Shown here: positions 9,293 to 15,328 of the stretch, one piece after another
Position numbering within the stretch: the first letter of the stretch is position 1
How the letters are laid out: each line of letters starts with the position of its first letter
Origin: Candidatus Rhodoluna planktonica
Lineage (GTDB): Bacteria > Actinomycetota > Actinomycetes > Actinomycetales > Microbacteriaceae
Length of the DNA stretch: 64,000 bases
Reading direction: 5' to 3'
Assembly (NCBI RefSeq): GCF_001854225.1
Contig: NZ_CP015208.1
Span: 434,001 to 498,000 of the forward strand
Made by a program: the position numbers and the translations under genes
The notes under the pieces: model-generated
What the model was told of the DNA's origin: nothing
The model's database searches: none
Seen by the model: the letters and a program-made list of their open reading frames with translations, nothing else

Positions 9293-9766
9293 ATGCCTAA
9301 AGAAGTCGGTCAAAAGCTGGTTGCGTCAAATCGCAAAGCTCGCCACGACTATCACATCGAAGACACATATGAAGCCGGCTTGGTCTTAACGGGTCCCGAA
9401 GTGAAGTCGCTGCGAGCTGGTCGCGCATCCCTGATCGACGGTTATGCCAGTATCGAAAATGGCGAGGCCTGGCTTGAGAACGTGCACATCCCCGAATACA
9501 CGCAGGCGAGCTGGACCAACGTGGGCAGTCGTCGCCGCCGAAAGATGTTGCTGCACGGTCAAGAAATCAGCAAACTCAACAGCAAATTACGTGAGTCCGG
9601 ATACACCTTGGTCCCACTTCAGCTGTATTTCAAAGACGGCCGAGCAAAAGTTGAAATCGCTCTGGCCAAAGGTAAAAAAGAGTACGACAAGCGTCAAGCT
9701 CTAAAAGAGGCTCAAGATAAGCGCGAAGCAGATCGGGCTATGTCGACCAAGGGCAAAGACTGGTAG
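9293..9766 (+). CDS. smpB: SsrA-binding protein SmpB
   Basis: 157-residue OB-fold protein that binds tmRNA and delivers it to stalled ribosomes. It begins [34 protein letters not shown], with the conserved [12 protein letters not shown] and [10 protein letters not shown] segments and a basic C-terminal tail that occupies the mRNA channel. The frame is open further upstream, but ATG 9293 gives the family N-terminus. It lies 7 bases after ftsX, and the tmRNA gene follows 100 bases downstream, so both trans-translation partners are adjacent. Confidence 0.97.
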   Translation: MPKEVGQKLVASNRKARHDYHIEDTYEAGLVLTGPEVKSLRAGRASLIDGYASIENGEAWLENVHIPEYTQASWTNVGSRRRRKMLLHGQEISKLNSKLRESGYTLVPLQLYFKDGRAKVEIALAKGKKEYDKRQALKEAQDKREADRAMSTKGKDW

Positions 9767-9831
9767 AGGTTTTCAGTCAATTCACAGCCGGCGGCATTCC
9801 ATTTGTCTCAGCTTTGGCCTAGTCTTATTGA

Positions 9832-9850
9832 GCCTCAGATGATTTGAGGC
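9832..9850 (+). other. Small hairpin upstream of tmRNA
   Basis: Inverted repeat gcctca/tgaggc with a 7-nt loop, 16 bases before the mature tmRNA 5' end. It could be part of the precursor or a weak terminator for smpB; there is no T-run. Low certainty. Confidence 0.35.
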
Positions 9851-9866
9851 ATTGGTAACTAAACAT

Positions 9867-10237
9867 GGGGATGATCGGTTTCGACAGGGTACTTTGTGCC
9901 TGGAGGAAGCGGGTCGTGAATGTAGCGTCAACACGTAAATGTCCGCTGCAAAAAATAAGTGCTAAATCATCACGCACTGACTTTGCCCTAGCCGCTTAAT
10001 AGCGCCTAGCCCGAAGTCCGTCGGTCCAGACCTGATTTCAATCTGGTTTCCGGCGTCATTTAGAAATCTTGCTGGGTAGTTACGCCTTAGGGCTACCCGG
10101 GACTCAAACTCAGGCTGGGCTCGTCGGTTATGTCGCTTCAAGCTAGCACCGGGGCCAAGTAGAACCTTATTGAAGCTACACCCGTAGAAGATCCAGAATC
10201 AGTTCTTTGGACGGGGGTTCAATTCCCCCCATCTCCA
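9867..10237 (+). ncRNA. ssrA: tmRNA (transfer-messenger RNA)
   Basis: Starts with ggggatgatcggtttcgaca, the standard tmRNA 5' end. The 3' T arm is ggggg-ttcaatt-ccccc, followed by catctcc, which closes the acceptor stem with ggggatg, and a discriminator A. The next bases are caa, so CCA is not encoded at this copy. The tag ORF begins at GCT 9961 and reads AKSSRTDFALAA, ending in TAA TAG (9997-10002). The LAA terminus is the usual protease recognition end. Length is about 371 nt. A second partial copy of the 3' end lies 1.38 kb downstream (see the islet entry). Confidence 0.96.
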
Positions 10238-10238
10238 C
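10213..10238 (+). repeat. Direct repeat, left copy (attL-like, in tmRNA 3' end)
   Basis: T-arm and acceptor 3' strand of ssrA: five G, ttcaatt, six C, atctccac. The same element recurs at 11597-11624. tmRNA 3' ends are known integration sites for tyrosine-recombinase islands, and a duplicated end is the usual mark of such an insertion. Confidence 0.75.
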
Positions 10239-10269
10239 AAATCAGTTGGTCACATTTCAACCGATAGGC

Positions 10270-10325
10270 AAAAAGCCCGTAATTACTGGGAAGTAGAAAT
10301 ACTCTCTTAGTGGTGGCGGGCTTTT
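10270..10325 (+). terminator. Possible terminator after tmRNA
   Basis: aaaagcccg (10270-10278) pairs with cgggctttt (10317-10325) around a long loop of about 38 nt that may fold further. It would end the tmRNA transcript inside the islet. The long loop makes it less certain than the terminator at 11630. Confidence 0.5.
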
Positions 10326-10447
10326 CGTTGCTTAAAAGGTGTTGCTTAAAATTTCAGCTGATTTGTGATGTTTGAAACTGGGTAAATCCAAAGCAATACT
10401 TCAAGTGCTCAAAGGTGTTTCTCAGGAAACAGCAGTAGATTTGGAGT

Positions 10448-10903
10448 GTGCTGAAAAGCCATCAAGCGAGTAAATGGATTGTGGTGACCATCGTCGCCCT
10501 CATGGCAGGCTTCGCACCTATTTTCCACTCGATGTGTATTCAGGCCAGTTCAACCTCTGCGTCAAGCCACATCATGGCTGACGGCAACATTATGGGAATT
10601 GAGTCTGAAGCCGACACAACGATGGTCTCCGACTCAACGGCCCATGCCCTCGCAGTTAGCCACGACCAAGCCCCCGTCAATGCCCCAGGCAAGCCGCTTG
10701 GCGCAGGAGACCCCTTGACTTTGGTGACACTGTTCATTGTTCCTGCCTGCCTGCTCGTTGTTGGTTTCCTCTTGCTGTTCAGAAAATCGACAGAACTGAA
10801 ATTCTCGGAGACTTTTTTCACGGCTCTCTTGGCAAGACCGCCAACATGGCGATATTTTCCTAATGCCGTCAATCCTCTTGCCTTGGGGATTAGCCGAACA
10901 TAA
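10448..10903 (+). CDS. Unknown two-helix membrane protein (islet cargo)
   Basis: 151 residues, not recognised. GTG start at 10448 with only weak ggag upstream. Layout: a short basic N-terminus; a first hydrophobic helix (about residues 11-28, VVTIVALMAGFAPIFHSM); an extracytoplasmic segment of about 60 residues rich in Ser, Ala, Met and His (SSHIMADGNIMGIE, TAHALAVSHD); a second helix (about 93-113, TLVTLFIVPACLLVVGFLLLF); and a cytoplasmic tail. The Met/His-rich loop and the next gene, a DUF305 lipoprotein, suggest a link to copper or another metal, but this is inference. The gene is probably cotranscribed with DUF305 (73-base gap). Confidence 0.6.
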   Translation: MLKSHQASKWIVVTIVALMAGFAPIFHSMCIQASSTSASSHIMADGNIMGIESEADTTMVSDSTAHALAVSHDQAPVNAPGKPLGAGDPLTLVTLFIVPACLLVVGFLLLFRKSTELKFSETFFTALLARPPTWRYFPNAVNPLALGISRT

Positions 10904-10976
10904 GCCGACCCGTGAAAAGCGAAATGCTCAAGCATTGCCGCACCCCAAAATTTTCAAATTCACGATAGGAAAAATA

Positions 10977-11579
10977 ATGAAATCTTTAACAATTCGCTCC
11001 ATCGCAATCGGCGGAGCAATCCTGCTAGCATCACTCTCTCTCGCAGGTTGCACAATCAACCTCGGTTCAGCTGGGTCAAACAATGATTCAGGAATGATGG
11101 ACAACGGCGGAATGATGGGAAGCAACAGTTCCCAGTTCTCGGGAACCGACATTATGTTCGCCCAGATGATGATTGTCCATCACCAGCAGGCAGTTGATAT
11201 GGGAACGCTTGCCGAAACTCGTGCGTCAAACCCAGAGGTAAAAACCTTGGCAGCACAGATTAAGTCTGAACAGTCACCCGAAATCACGCAGATGAAGGTT
11301 TGGCTCAAAACCGCCAACGCTCCAACTGAAATGGGCCACGACATGGGAATGGGCGGATTACTCACCGACGCTCAAATGACAGCATTGAAAAATGCGTCAG
11401 GTGCCGAATTCGACAGGCTCTACCTTGAAGGCATGATTGGCCACCACGAAGGAGCAATCCAAATGGCCCAAATGGTGACCGAATCAAATAACGCCGAAGT
11501 GAAAGCTCTCGGAAACGCCATCATCGCATCGCAAACCAAGCAAATTGCATACATGAAGGAACTTCTCGCAAAGGTGTAG
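10977..11579 (+). CDS. DUF305 lipoprotein, possible metal-handling protein
   Basis: 200 residues. ATG 10977 has agga 7 bases upstream; the frame is open from 10863, but this start gives a proper lipoprotein signal with lipobox SLAGC (Cys25). A Met/Gly-rich linker (SGMMDNGGMMGSN) precedes the DUF305 ferritin-like four-helix domain with two characteristic repeats: DIMFAQMMIVHHQQAVDMG and FDRLYLEGMIGHHEGAIQM. Paired His and Met residues in both repeats resemble metal ligands. DUF305 proteins are often encoded near copper-resistance genes, and an extracytoplasmic copper role is plausible but unproven. Located in the tmRNA islet. Confidence 0.88.
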   Translation: MKSLTIRSIAIGGAILLASLSLAGCTINLGSAGSNNDSGMMDNGGMMGSNSSQFSGTDIMFAQMMIVHHQQAVDMGTLAETRASNPEVKTLAAQIKSEQSPEITQMKVWLKTANAPTEMGHDMGMGGLLTDAQMTALKNASGAEFDRLYLEGMIGHHEGAIQMAQMVTESNNAEVKALGNAIIASQTKQIAYMKELLAKV

Positions 11580-11596
11580 GTGTGGTAATCGGGGGA

Positions 11597-11626
11597 GGGG
11601 GTTCAATTCCCCCCCCATCTCCACCA
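11597..11626 (+). repeat. Direct repeat, right copy (relic tmRNA 3' end, attR-like)
   Basis: Five G, ttcaatt, eight C, atctccacca. It matches the tmRNA T arm, acceptor strand and CCA, except for two extra C, which would spoil the T-arm/acceptor geometry. No other tmRNA sequence precedes it, so it is a relic rather than a second gene. Confidence 0.75.
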
Positions 11627-11629
11627 CTT

Positions 11630-11658
11630 AAAAAGCCTCCAGCAATGGGGGGCTTTTT
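11630..11658 (+). terminator. Intrinsic terminator (probably the original ssrA terminator)
   Basis: aaaaagcctcc (11630-11640) pairs with ggggg-cttttt (11648-11658) around a short loop, ending in a T-run. It lies 4 bases after the relic tmRNA end and also ends the DUF305 transcript. Confidence 0.85.
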
Positions 11659-11687
11659 ATTTAACGGCATCGCTGCTGCTCAGGGTC

Positions 11688-11700
11688 TACATTAGAAGGG
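11688..11700 (+). promoter_or_regulatory. -10-like element, leaderless start for the TRIC gene
   Basis: TACATT at 11688-11693, then 6 bases, then GTG 11700. This spacing places the expected transcription start on the start codon. No ribosome site or good -35 is seen. Confidence 0.5.
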
Positions 11701-12347
11701 TGAATCCCATCGATACCGTTGAGTCGGTTTTTGCAAACTCAAATTTGCTTTTTGAAGTTCTCGGTACTCTGGCGTTCGCTCTATCCGGGTTAATCGAAGC
11801 CGCCCGTAAGAAACTTGACTTTGTCGGCATGGCGATGGTTTCGGCATTGGCCGCTTTTGGCGGCGGAACCTTGCGCGATGTTTTGCTTGATCGCCGACCG
11901 TTCTTCTGGGTTCAAAATGAATTTTGGCTCTGGGTTTTGTTGGCCATTGTGTTGGCGGCGATGCTCTTTGTCCGCAGTCGCCATCTTGAGGTGACAGCCC
12001 GAGCAACCACTTGGCCCGATGCCCTCGGCTTGGGTATTTTCACCGCATCGGGAACTCAGATTGCACTCAACGCGGGTCTTTCACCGCTGGTCTCGATCAT
12101 TATGGGAATCATCACGGCGGTCTTTGGAGGAGTGCTGCGCGATGTCGTGGTTAACGAGATTCCACGAGCTTTTAGTGACCACCAACCTTATTCGGTGATT
12201 GCTTTCATCGGCGGTTGGGTTGTAGTTGGTCTCAATTCTTTGGGCAGCAGTGATTTCTGGGCAATTACAGTTGGGGCGCTGTTTATCATCGCGGTAAGAA
12301 TCTTGGCCATCGTTAGAGGATGGCGTTTGCCAGAGTGGCGAGCCTAG
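11700..12347 (+). CDS. TRIC-type cation channel family protein (UPF0126/YicG)
   Basis: 215-residue membrane protein with about seven helices, built from two homologous three-helix repeats. Each repeat carries the family motif: ALAAFGGGTLRDVLLDRRP in the first and GIITAVFGGVLRDVVVNEIP in the second, plus FTASGTQIALNAG. Prokaryotic TRIC proteins form trimeric monovalent-cation channels; the physiological role is not well defined. GTG start with a -10-like hexamer and no ribosome site. It stands alone between the tmRNA islet terminator and the minus-strand HicB-like gene. Confidence 0.9.
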   Translation: MNPIDTVESVFANSNLLFEVLGTLAFALSGLIEAARKKLDFVGMAMVSALAAFGGGTLRDVLLDRRPFFWVQNEFWLWVLLAIVLAAMLFVRSRHLEVTARATTWPDALGLGIFTASGTQIALNAGLSPLVSIIMGIITAVFGGVLRDVVVNEIPRAFSDHQPYSVIAFIGGWVVVGLNSLGSSDFWAITVGALFIIAVRILAIVRGWRLPEWRA

Positions 12348-12397
12348 CAACTAGCCCTGAGTTTGGCGGCCTAAGAGGCCTGCGAAGGCTTGGTGAG

Positions 12398-12790
12398 CTA
12401 AGAGGCGATCGAAGTTTCGGTGCAGGGCGCAAGCTGAGCAACACGCTGCGGGGTTACTCCAAGCAAAACTGCGATATCGCGCATTGTTAGACCTTCGTCG
12501 CGCATGCGAGCAACGACATCGCGAATTTCGGCAGATGCCTCTTCTTGCATCCGCTGAGCTGCAATCATTTTTTCTTGTGCAGCCTCAAGGTCGCAAATGA
12601 TGCCGGGCATAACCGCCTCAACTTTTACTACGATGTCGCATTTTGACTCGCCAGTTTCTTTTTCGGCCAGTGCCTTGATGGCCTCGGTAGCTTTGTCGAG
12701 TCGTTTAGCCGAGGTCTTGTAGCCACCAAGTTGTGGAACAGCGACTAGCCAGCCGTCATTGTGACGTTCGCAAACTGCCTTGATTTCCAT
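12398..12790 (-). CDS. HicB-like protein with C-terminal helix-turn-helix
   Basis: 130 residues. The N-terminal half (MEIKAVCERHNDGWLVAVPQLGGYKTSAKRLDKATEAIKALAEKE) resembles the partial RNase H fold of HicB antitoxins. A long charged helix (about 68-95) follows, then a helix-turn-helix RDEGLTMRDIAVLLGVTPQRVAQL near the C-terminus. A strong ribosome site (gaggagg) precedes ATG 12790. No HicA-type toxin (about 60-80 residues with a conserved His) lies next to it, so it is an orphan regulator or antitoxin-like protein. The repeats just upstream (12836-12879) could be its operator. HTH and domain split are seen; function is inferred. Confidence 0.65.
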   Translation of the reverse strand: MEIKAVCERHNDGWLVAVPQLGGYKTSAKRLDKATEAIKALAEKETGESKCDIVVKVEAVMPGIICDLEAAQEKMIAAQRMQEEASAEIRDVVARMRDEGLTMRDIAVLLGVTPQRVAQLAPCTETSIAS

Positions 12791-12835
12791 GAGACCTCCT
12801 CTGTCACCTGATGCTGCCGCAACACTTAGGAAAAT

Positions 12836-12879
12836 AAGTAAAGGGCTACTTGACTAAACAAGTAAAGTAATGCTTTACT
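12836..12879. promoter_or_regulatory. Repeat cluster AGTAAAG, putative operator/promoter
   Basis: Two direct copies of AAGTAAAG (12836-12843 and 12860-12867) 24 bases apart, and an inverted copy CTTTACT (12873-12879), the last two forming an AGTAAAG-N5-CTTTACT palindrome. aagta/tactt also pairs within 12836-12851. TTGACT (12850-12855) could be a -35 with TTTACT (12874-12879, spacing 18) as -10 for the DoxX-like gene. The region lies between the divergent HicB-like and DoxX-like genes. Confidence 0.55.
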
Positions 12880-12923
12880 AAAAGGGTAATCCAAATCAGG
12901 AAAAAAACAAGCGTAGGAGAAAA

Positions 12924-13340
12924 ATGAATTACGTATGGGCAATCGCCGCACTAGCGGTTTCGGTTTTTGTAGCAAACGGCTTTTTCAAAGCTGGTAAATT
13001 CAAAGCCACATCTAGTCGCGAAACACTTTTGGGCGCAGGCTTTGGCTGGATTGAGAAAATCCCATTCGGCGTTGTTCGCCTTATCGCTTGGCTAGAAATC
13101 ATCGGTGCAGCCGGAATCGTTGTCGCACCTTTGGCCGCCTGGATCCTGCCTGGTTTCGAATGGGCACAAATCTGGGGAATCCTTGCCGCTGCTGGTTTGG
13201 CTTTGACCATGGTTGGCGCCATCATCGTGCACGCAGCTCGCAAAGAGAGCAAGTACACCTTCAAAATGAATGCCAGCTTGTTGCTAGCAGCTGTTGTTGC
13301 CGGCGTATTGCAGGCTCTAGTAGTTTTGCCGCTGTTCTAA
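12924..13340 (+). CDS. DoxX-like membrane protein
   Basis: 138 residues with four predicted membrane helices (about 3-20, 48-74, 82-100 and 112-136). The pattern FKAGKFKA followed by VRLIAWLEIIGAAGIVVAPL is the DoxX-like family arrangement, in which a helix with a conserved Glu (WLEIIGAAGI) follows the first loop. The family is linked in some bacteria to redox or thiosulfate metabolism, but many members have no known role. A ribosome site (aggag) precedes ATG 12924. A terminator follows. Confidence 0.8.
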   Translation: MNYVWAIAALAVSVFVANGFFKAGKFKATSSRETLLGAGFGWIEKIPFGVVRLIAWLEIIGAAGIVVAPLAAWILPGFEWAQIWGILAAAGLALTMVGAIIVHAARKESKYTFKMNASLLLAAVVAGVLQALVVLPLF

Positions 13341-13352
13341 ATCTTTAGTTAG

Positions 13353-13392
13353 CCCCCGATTCTTTCCCTGCCGGGTTAGGGTCGGGGGTTTT
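13353..13392 (+). terminator. Intrinsic terminator
   Basis: cccccga (13353-13359) pairs with tcggggg (13382-13388), followed by tttt. It ends the DoxX-like transcript and faces the end of the minus-strand gene at 13427. Confidence 0.8.
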
Positions 13393-13426
13393 CTTTACCC
13401 GCGAAACCCAATGCGAGGCCGATCAG

Positions 13427-14401
13427 CTACTGAATCGCGCTCAAGTAAGTGCCGCCAAAGATGGGGAGCAAACTTTTTACGGTGGCGGTGACGTCACCCT
13501 TATCGACCGAAACATCAGCTCGGATGCCGCCATCGGTTGCAGTTTGCGAGACCAACCATTTCTGGTGCGCGGTTACCGGTTTTCCGCCCGCAAAAGCTCT
13601 GATGCCCATGACCGCTTCGGCGGTGCCGGATACATCCGGCAAGCCGACATTCATCCAATGTGAGTCTTGGCTATCGGTCGAGGTGAGAAATTTATAGGCG
13701 GCTCGCAATGCAACCAACTTGGATTTGACGGCAACCGCACCGCCAGAATTCTTCACGGCAACCAAGGCCTGCATAGCAAGTCCGGTAGCGCTAACTGAAC
13801 TGCTGTCGGTCACGCCATCAAATCCGCCATCCGAGTTGGCAAAGGCCAGCAGTTTGTTTGCGACTTTGTCAGCGAGTTCTGTTTGGTTTTGACTCTTCAG
13901 GCCGAGTATTGCCCAGGCATAGTCGACGCTGCCATTAGGTGCTTGAGCCAATGTCCCATCTATCGCAATTATCGACCTCAGTCGGGTGAGTACAACTTTG
14001 CTTAGCGGACCGTTGGGCACACGCAAACTCTTGGATGCTGCCAGAAATTGTCCGGCGAGCGCCGGAATCAGCTGGCGATTCGAGTCGTAAAGATATCCCG
14101 AATTAGGGTTTGTCGAGGCACCAACTGACACTGCCGTGGTACCCAGTAGAAATTTTGCCGGCTTCAATTGTTGGGCAAATTTGACGCCAGTTCCTCGCCG
14201 CTGGATGAGCGCTTCAAGGCTTGTGCTCCACTGAATGTTGCCAGCGCTTGTGATTGCGGTTCCGCCGTCGTTGGTAAAAGCGTTGCTCACGAAAGTTTGT
14301 GTTTTCGCGCTAATCGGTGCAGCGCTGGCCGAGGCTGGATTGACCAGCAAAGCTAGTGCACTGAGCCAGACAGCTCCTCTAAAAACTAGGTTTTTTCGCA
14401 T
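13427..14401 (-). CDS. Secreted alpha/alpha-toroid protein (prenyltransferase/squalene-oxidase repeat type)
   Basis: 324 residues with a clear signal peptide (MRKNLVFRGAVWLSALALLVNPASASA, cleavage near residue 27). The mature part contains repeats of the terpenoid-cyclase toroid type, notably SVDYAWAILGLKSQ and NSDGGFDGVTDSSSVSATGLAMQAL, then TATDGGIRADVSVDKGDVTATVKSLL. The DGGF and DGGI turns are the typical QW-like repeats. Catalytic cyclase motifs such as DXDD are absent, so it may be a binding or scaffold protein. It lies 10 bases downstream of the CPBP protease gene and is probably cotranscribed with it. Confidence 0.7.
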   Translation of the reverse strand: MRKNLVFRGAVWLSALALLVNPASASAAPISAKTQTFVSNAFTNDGGTAITSAGNIQWSTSLEALIQRRGTGVKFAQQLKPAKFLLGTTAVSVGASTNPNSGYLYDSNRQLIPALAGQFLAASKSLRVPNGPLSKVVLTRLRSIIAIDGTLAQAPNGSVDYAWAILGLKSQNQTELADKVANKLLAFANSDGGFDGVTDSSSVSATGLAMQALVAVKNSGGAVAVKSKLVALRAAYKFLTSTDSQDSHWMNVGLPDVSGTAEAVMGIRAFAGGKPVTAHQKWLVSQTATDGGIRADVSVDKGDVTATVKSLLPIFGGTYLSAIQ

Positions 14402-14411
14402 CTAGTCAAGC

Positions 14412-15176
14412 CTAACCGGCAAGCAGTTGATTCAGCTGGGGAAGAAGCAGCGAGTAGCCGACAAAGGCGAAGGCATCCAGGAGGAAGTGGGCAACAACCA
14501 AGATCTGAAGTCGACCATATTTTTTGTAGACCCAGCCAAAAATAAAGCCCATAACCAGGTTTCCGATAAACCCGCCAAAACCTTGATATAGGTGGTAGCT
14601 GGCGCGAAATAGGGCCGACCCCGCAATGATTCGATTGCTCGACCAGCCCAATAGTTGCAGGCGATTGAAAAGATAGCCGACCACCAGGAATTCTTCGAGA
14701 AGTGCAGCCTTCAACGCCAGAAGCAGAAGTATTGGGGCTGTCCACCAATATTTGTTCAAATCTGCAGGTACGACTTGCGAATTTATCCCTAGCGCCAAGG
14801 ATGACAAGTAGAGCCCGATGCCGGGGATGCCGATTGCGGCGGTAAGCAAAAAACCTCGGGACAAATCACTTAGGCGACCGGGTTGTTGCCAACCGAGCGA
14901 GCTAAACGACTCGCGAAGTTTCCCACTCTCTTTGTAAAAAAGAAAGACCACCAGAGCCACCGGAGCAAGTCCTAGCGCAAAACCTAAAAACTGATAGGTG
15001 AAATCTAGCCACTCCCGCTCGGAAAGACTGCGATTGATTGTGGTTTGCTGTTGAGCCAAAGTTGTTTCCGCGGTGAGCTTGGCAATCAGCGCCACGATCG
15101 AGTAGAGGGCAGAAGCTCCCAAACTCAATGAAAAAACAACGGCAATTTCAAACCAAAGCTGTCGTCTGTTCGCCAC
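14412..15176 (-). CDS. CPBP-family intramembrane metalloprotease
   Basis: 254-residue membrane protein with about six or seven helices. It carries the three motifs of the CPBP (Abi/CAAX protease) family: ALLEEFLVVGYLFNRL (paired Glu), ALFRASYHLYQG (His) and LVVAHFLLDAFAF (His). These residues are the metal ligands and catalytic Glu of Rce1-like proteases. GTG start at 15176 with a ggagaag ribosome site. Targets are unknown; in bacteria such proteins serve in peptide processing, immunity or unknown roles. It precedes the secreted toroid protein in an apparent two-gene operon. Confidence 0.85.
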   Translation of the reverse strand: MANRRQLWFEIAVVFSLSLGASALYSIVALIAKLTAETTLAQQQTTINRSLSEREWLDFTYQFLGFALGLAPVALVVFLFYKESGKLRESFSSLGWQQPGRLSDLSRGFLLTAAIGIPGIGLYLSSLALGINSQVVPADLNKYWWTAPILLLLALKAALLEEFLVVGYLFNRLQLLGWSSNRIIAGSALFRASYHLYQGFGGFIGNLVMGFIFGWVYKKYGRLQILVVAHFLLDAFAFVGYSLLLPQLNQLLAG

Positions 15177-15328
15177 GACTTCTCCAAACTAACTAATTAG
15201 CTTCTAGGCTAGCGAGGCATTCATGGCTAGACTGAGAGCGCAGGGGCTCAAAGATGCAGTATCTGCACCCCCGATTTCAAACCAAGCGCTTTTGGCTACT
15301 GCCACGCGCTCAAAAAAGGATGTTTCAA

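Larger units (their letters stand above)
10238..11626 (+). mobile_element. Small genomic islet at the tmRNA 3' end (no recombinase)
   Basis: About 1.39 kb bounded by the tmRNA 3' end on the left and a second copy of that end on the right. It contains two genes (10448-10903 and 10977-11579) in one direction and no integrase, excisionase or other mobility gene. The left copy now completes the functional tmRNA. The right copy keeps an encoded CCA and is followed by a strong terminator that looks like the original ssrA terminator. The layout fits a decayed or non-autonomous island integrated at ssrA. The insertion itself is inferred. Confidence 0.65.

Noticed and set aside
10863-10976. Long N-terminal extension of the DUF305 protein
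   Set aside because: It would overlap the end of the preceding gene and bury the lipoprotein signal; ATG 10977 has a ribosome site and yields a proper lipobox.
11597-11626. Second tmRNA or tRNA gene
   Set aside because: Only the T arm, acceptor strand and CCA are present, with two extra C; no tag ORF or 5' acceptor half precedes it.
15254-15328. N-terminal extension of typA
   Set aside because: The 25 extra residues are unlike TypA and the ribosome site lies just before ATG 15329.
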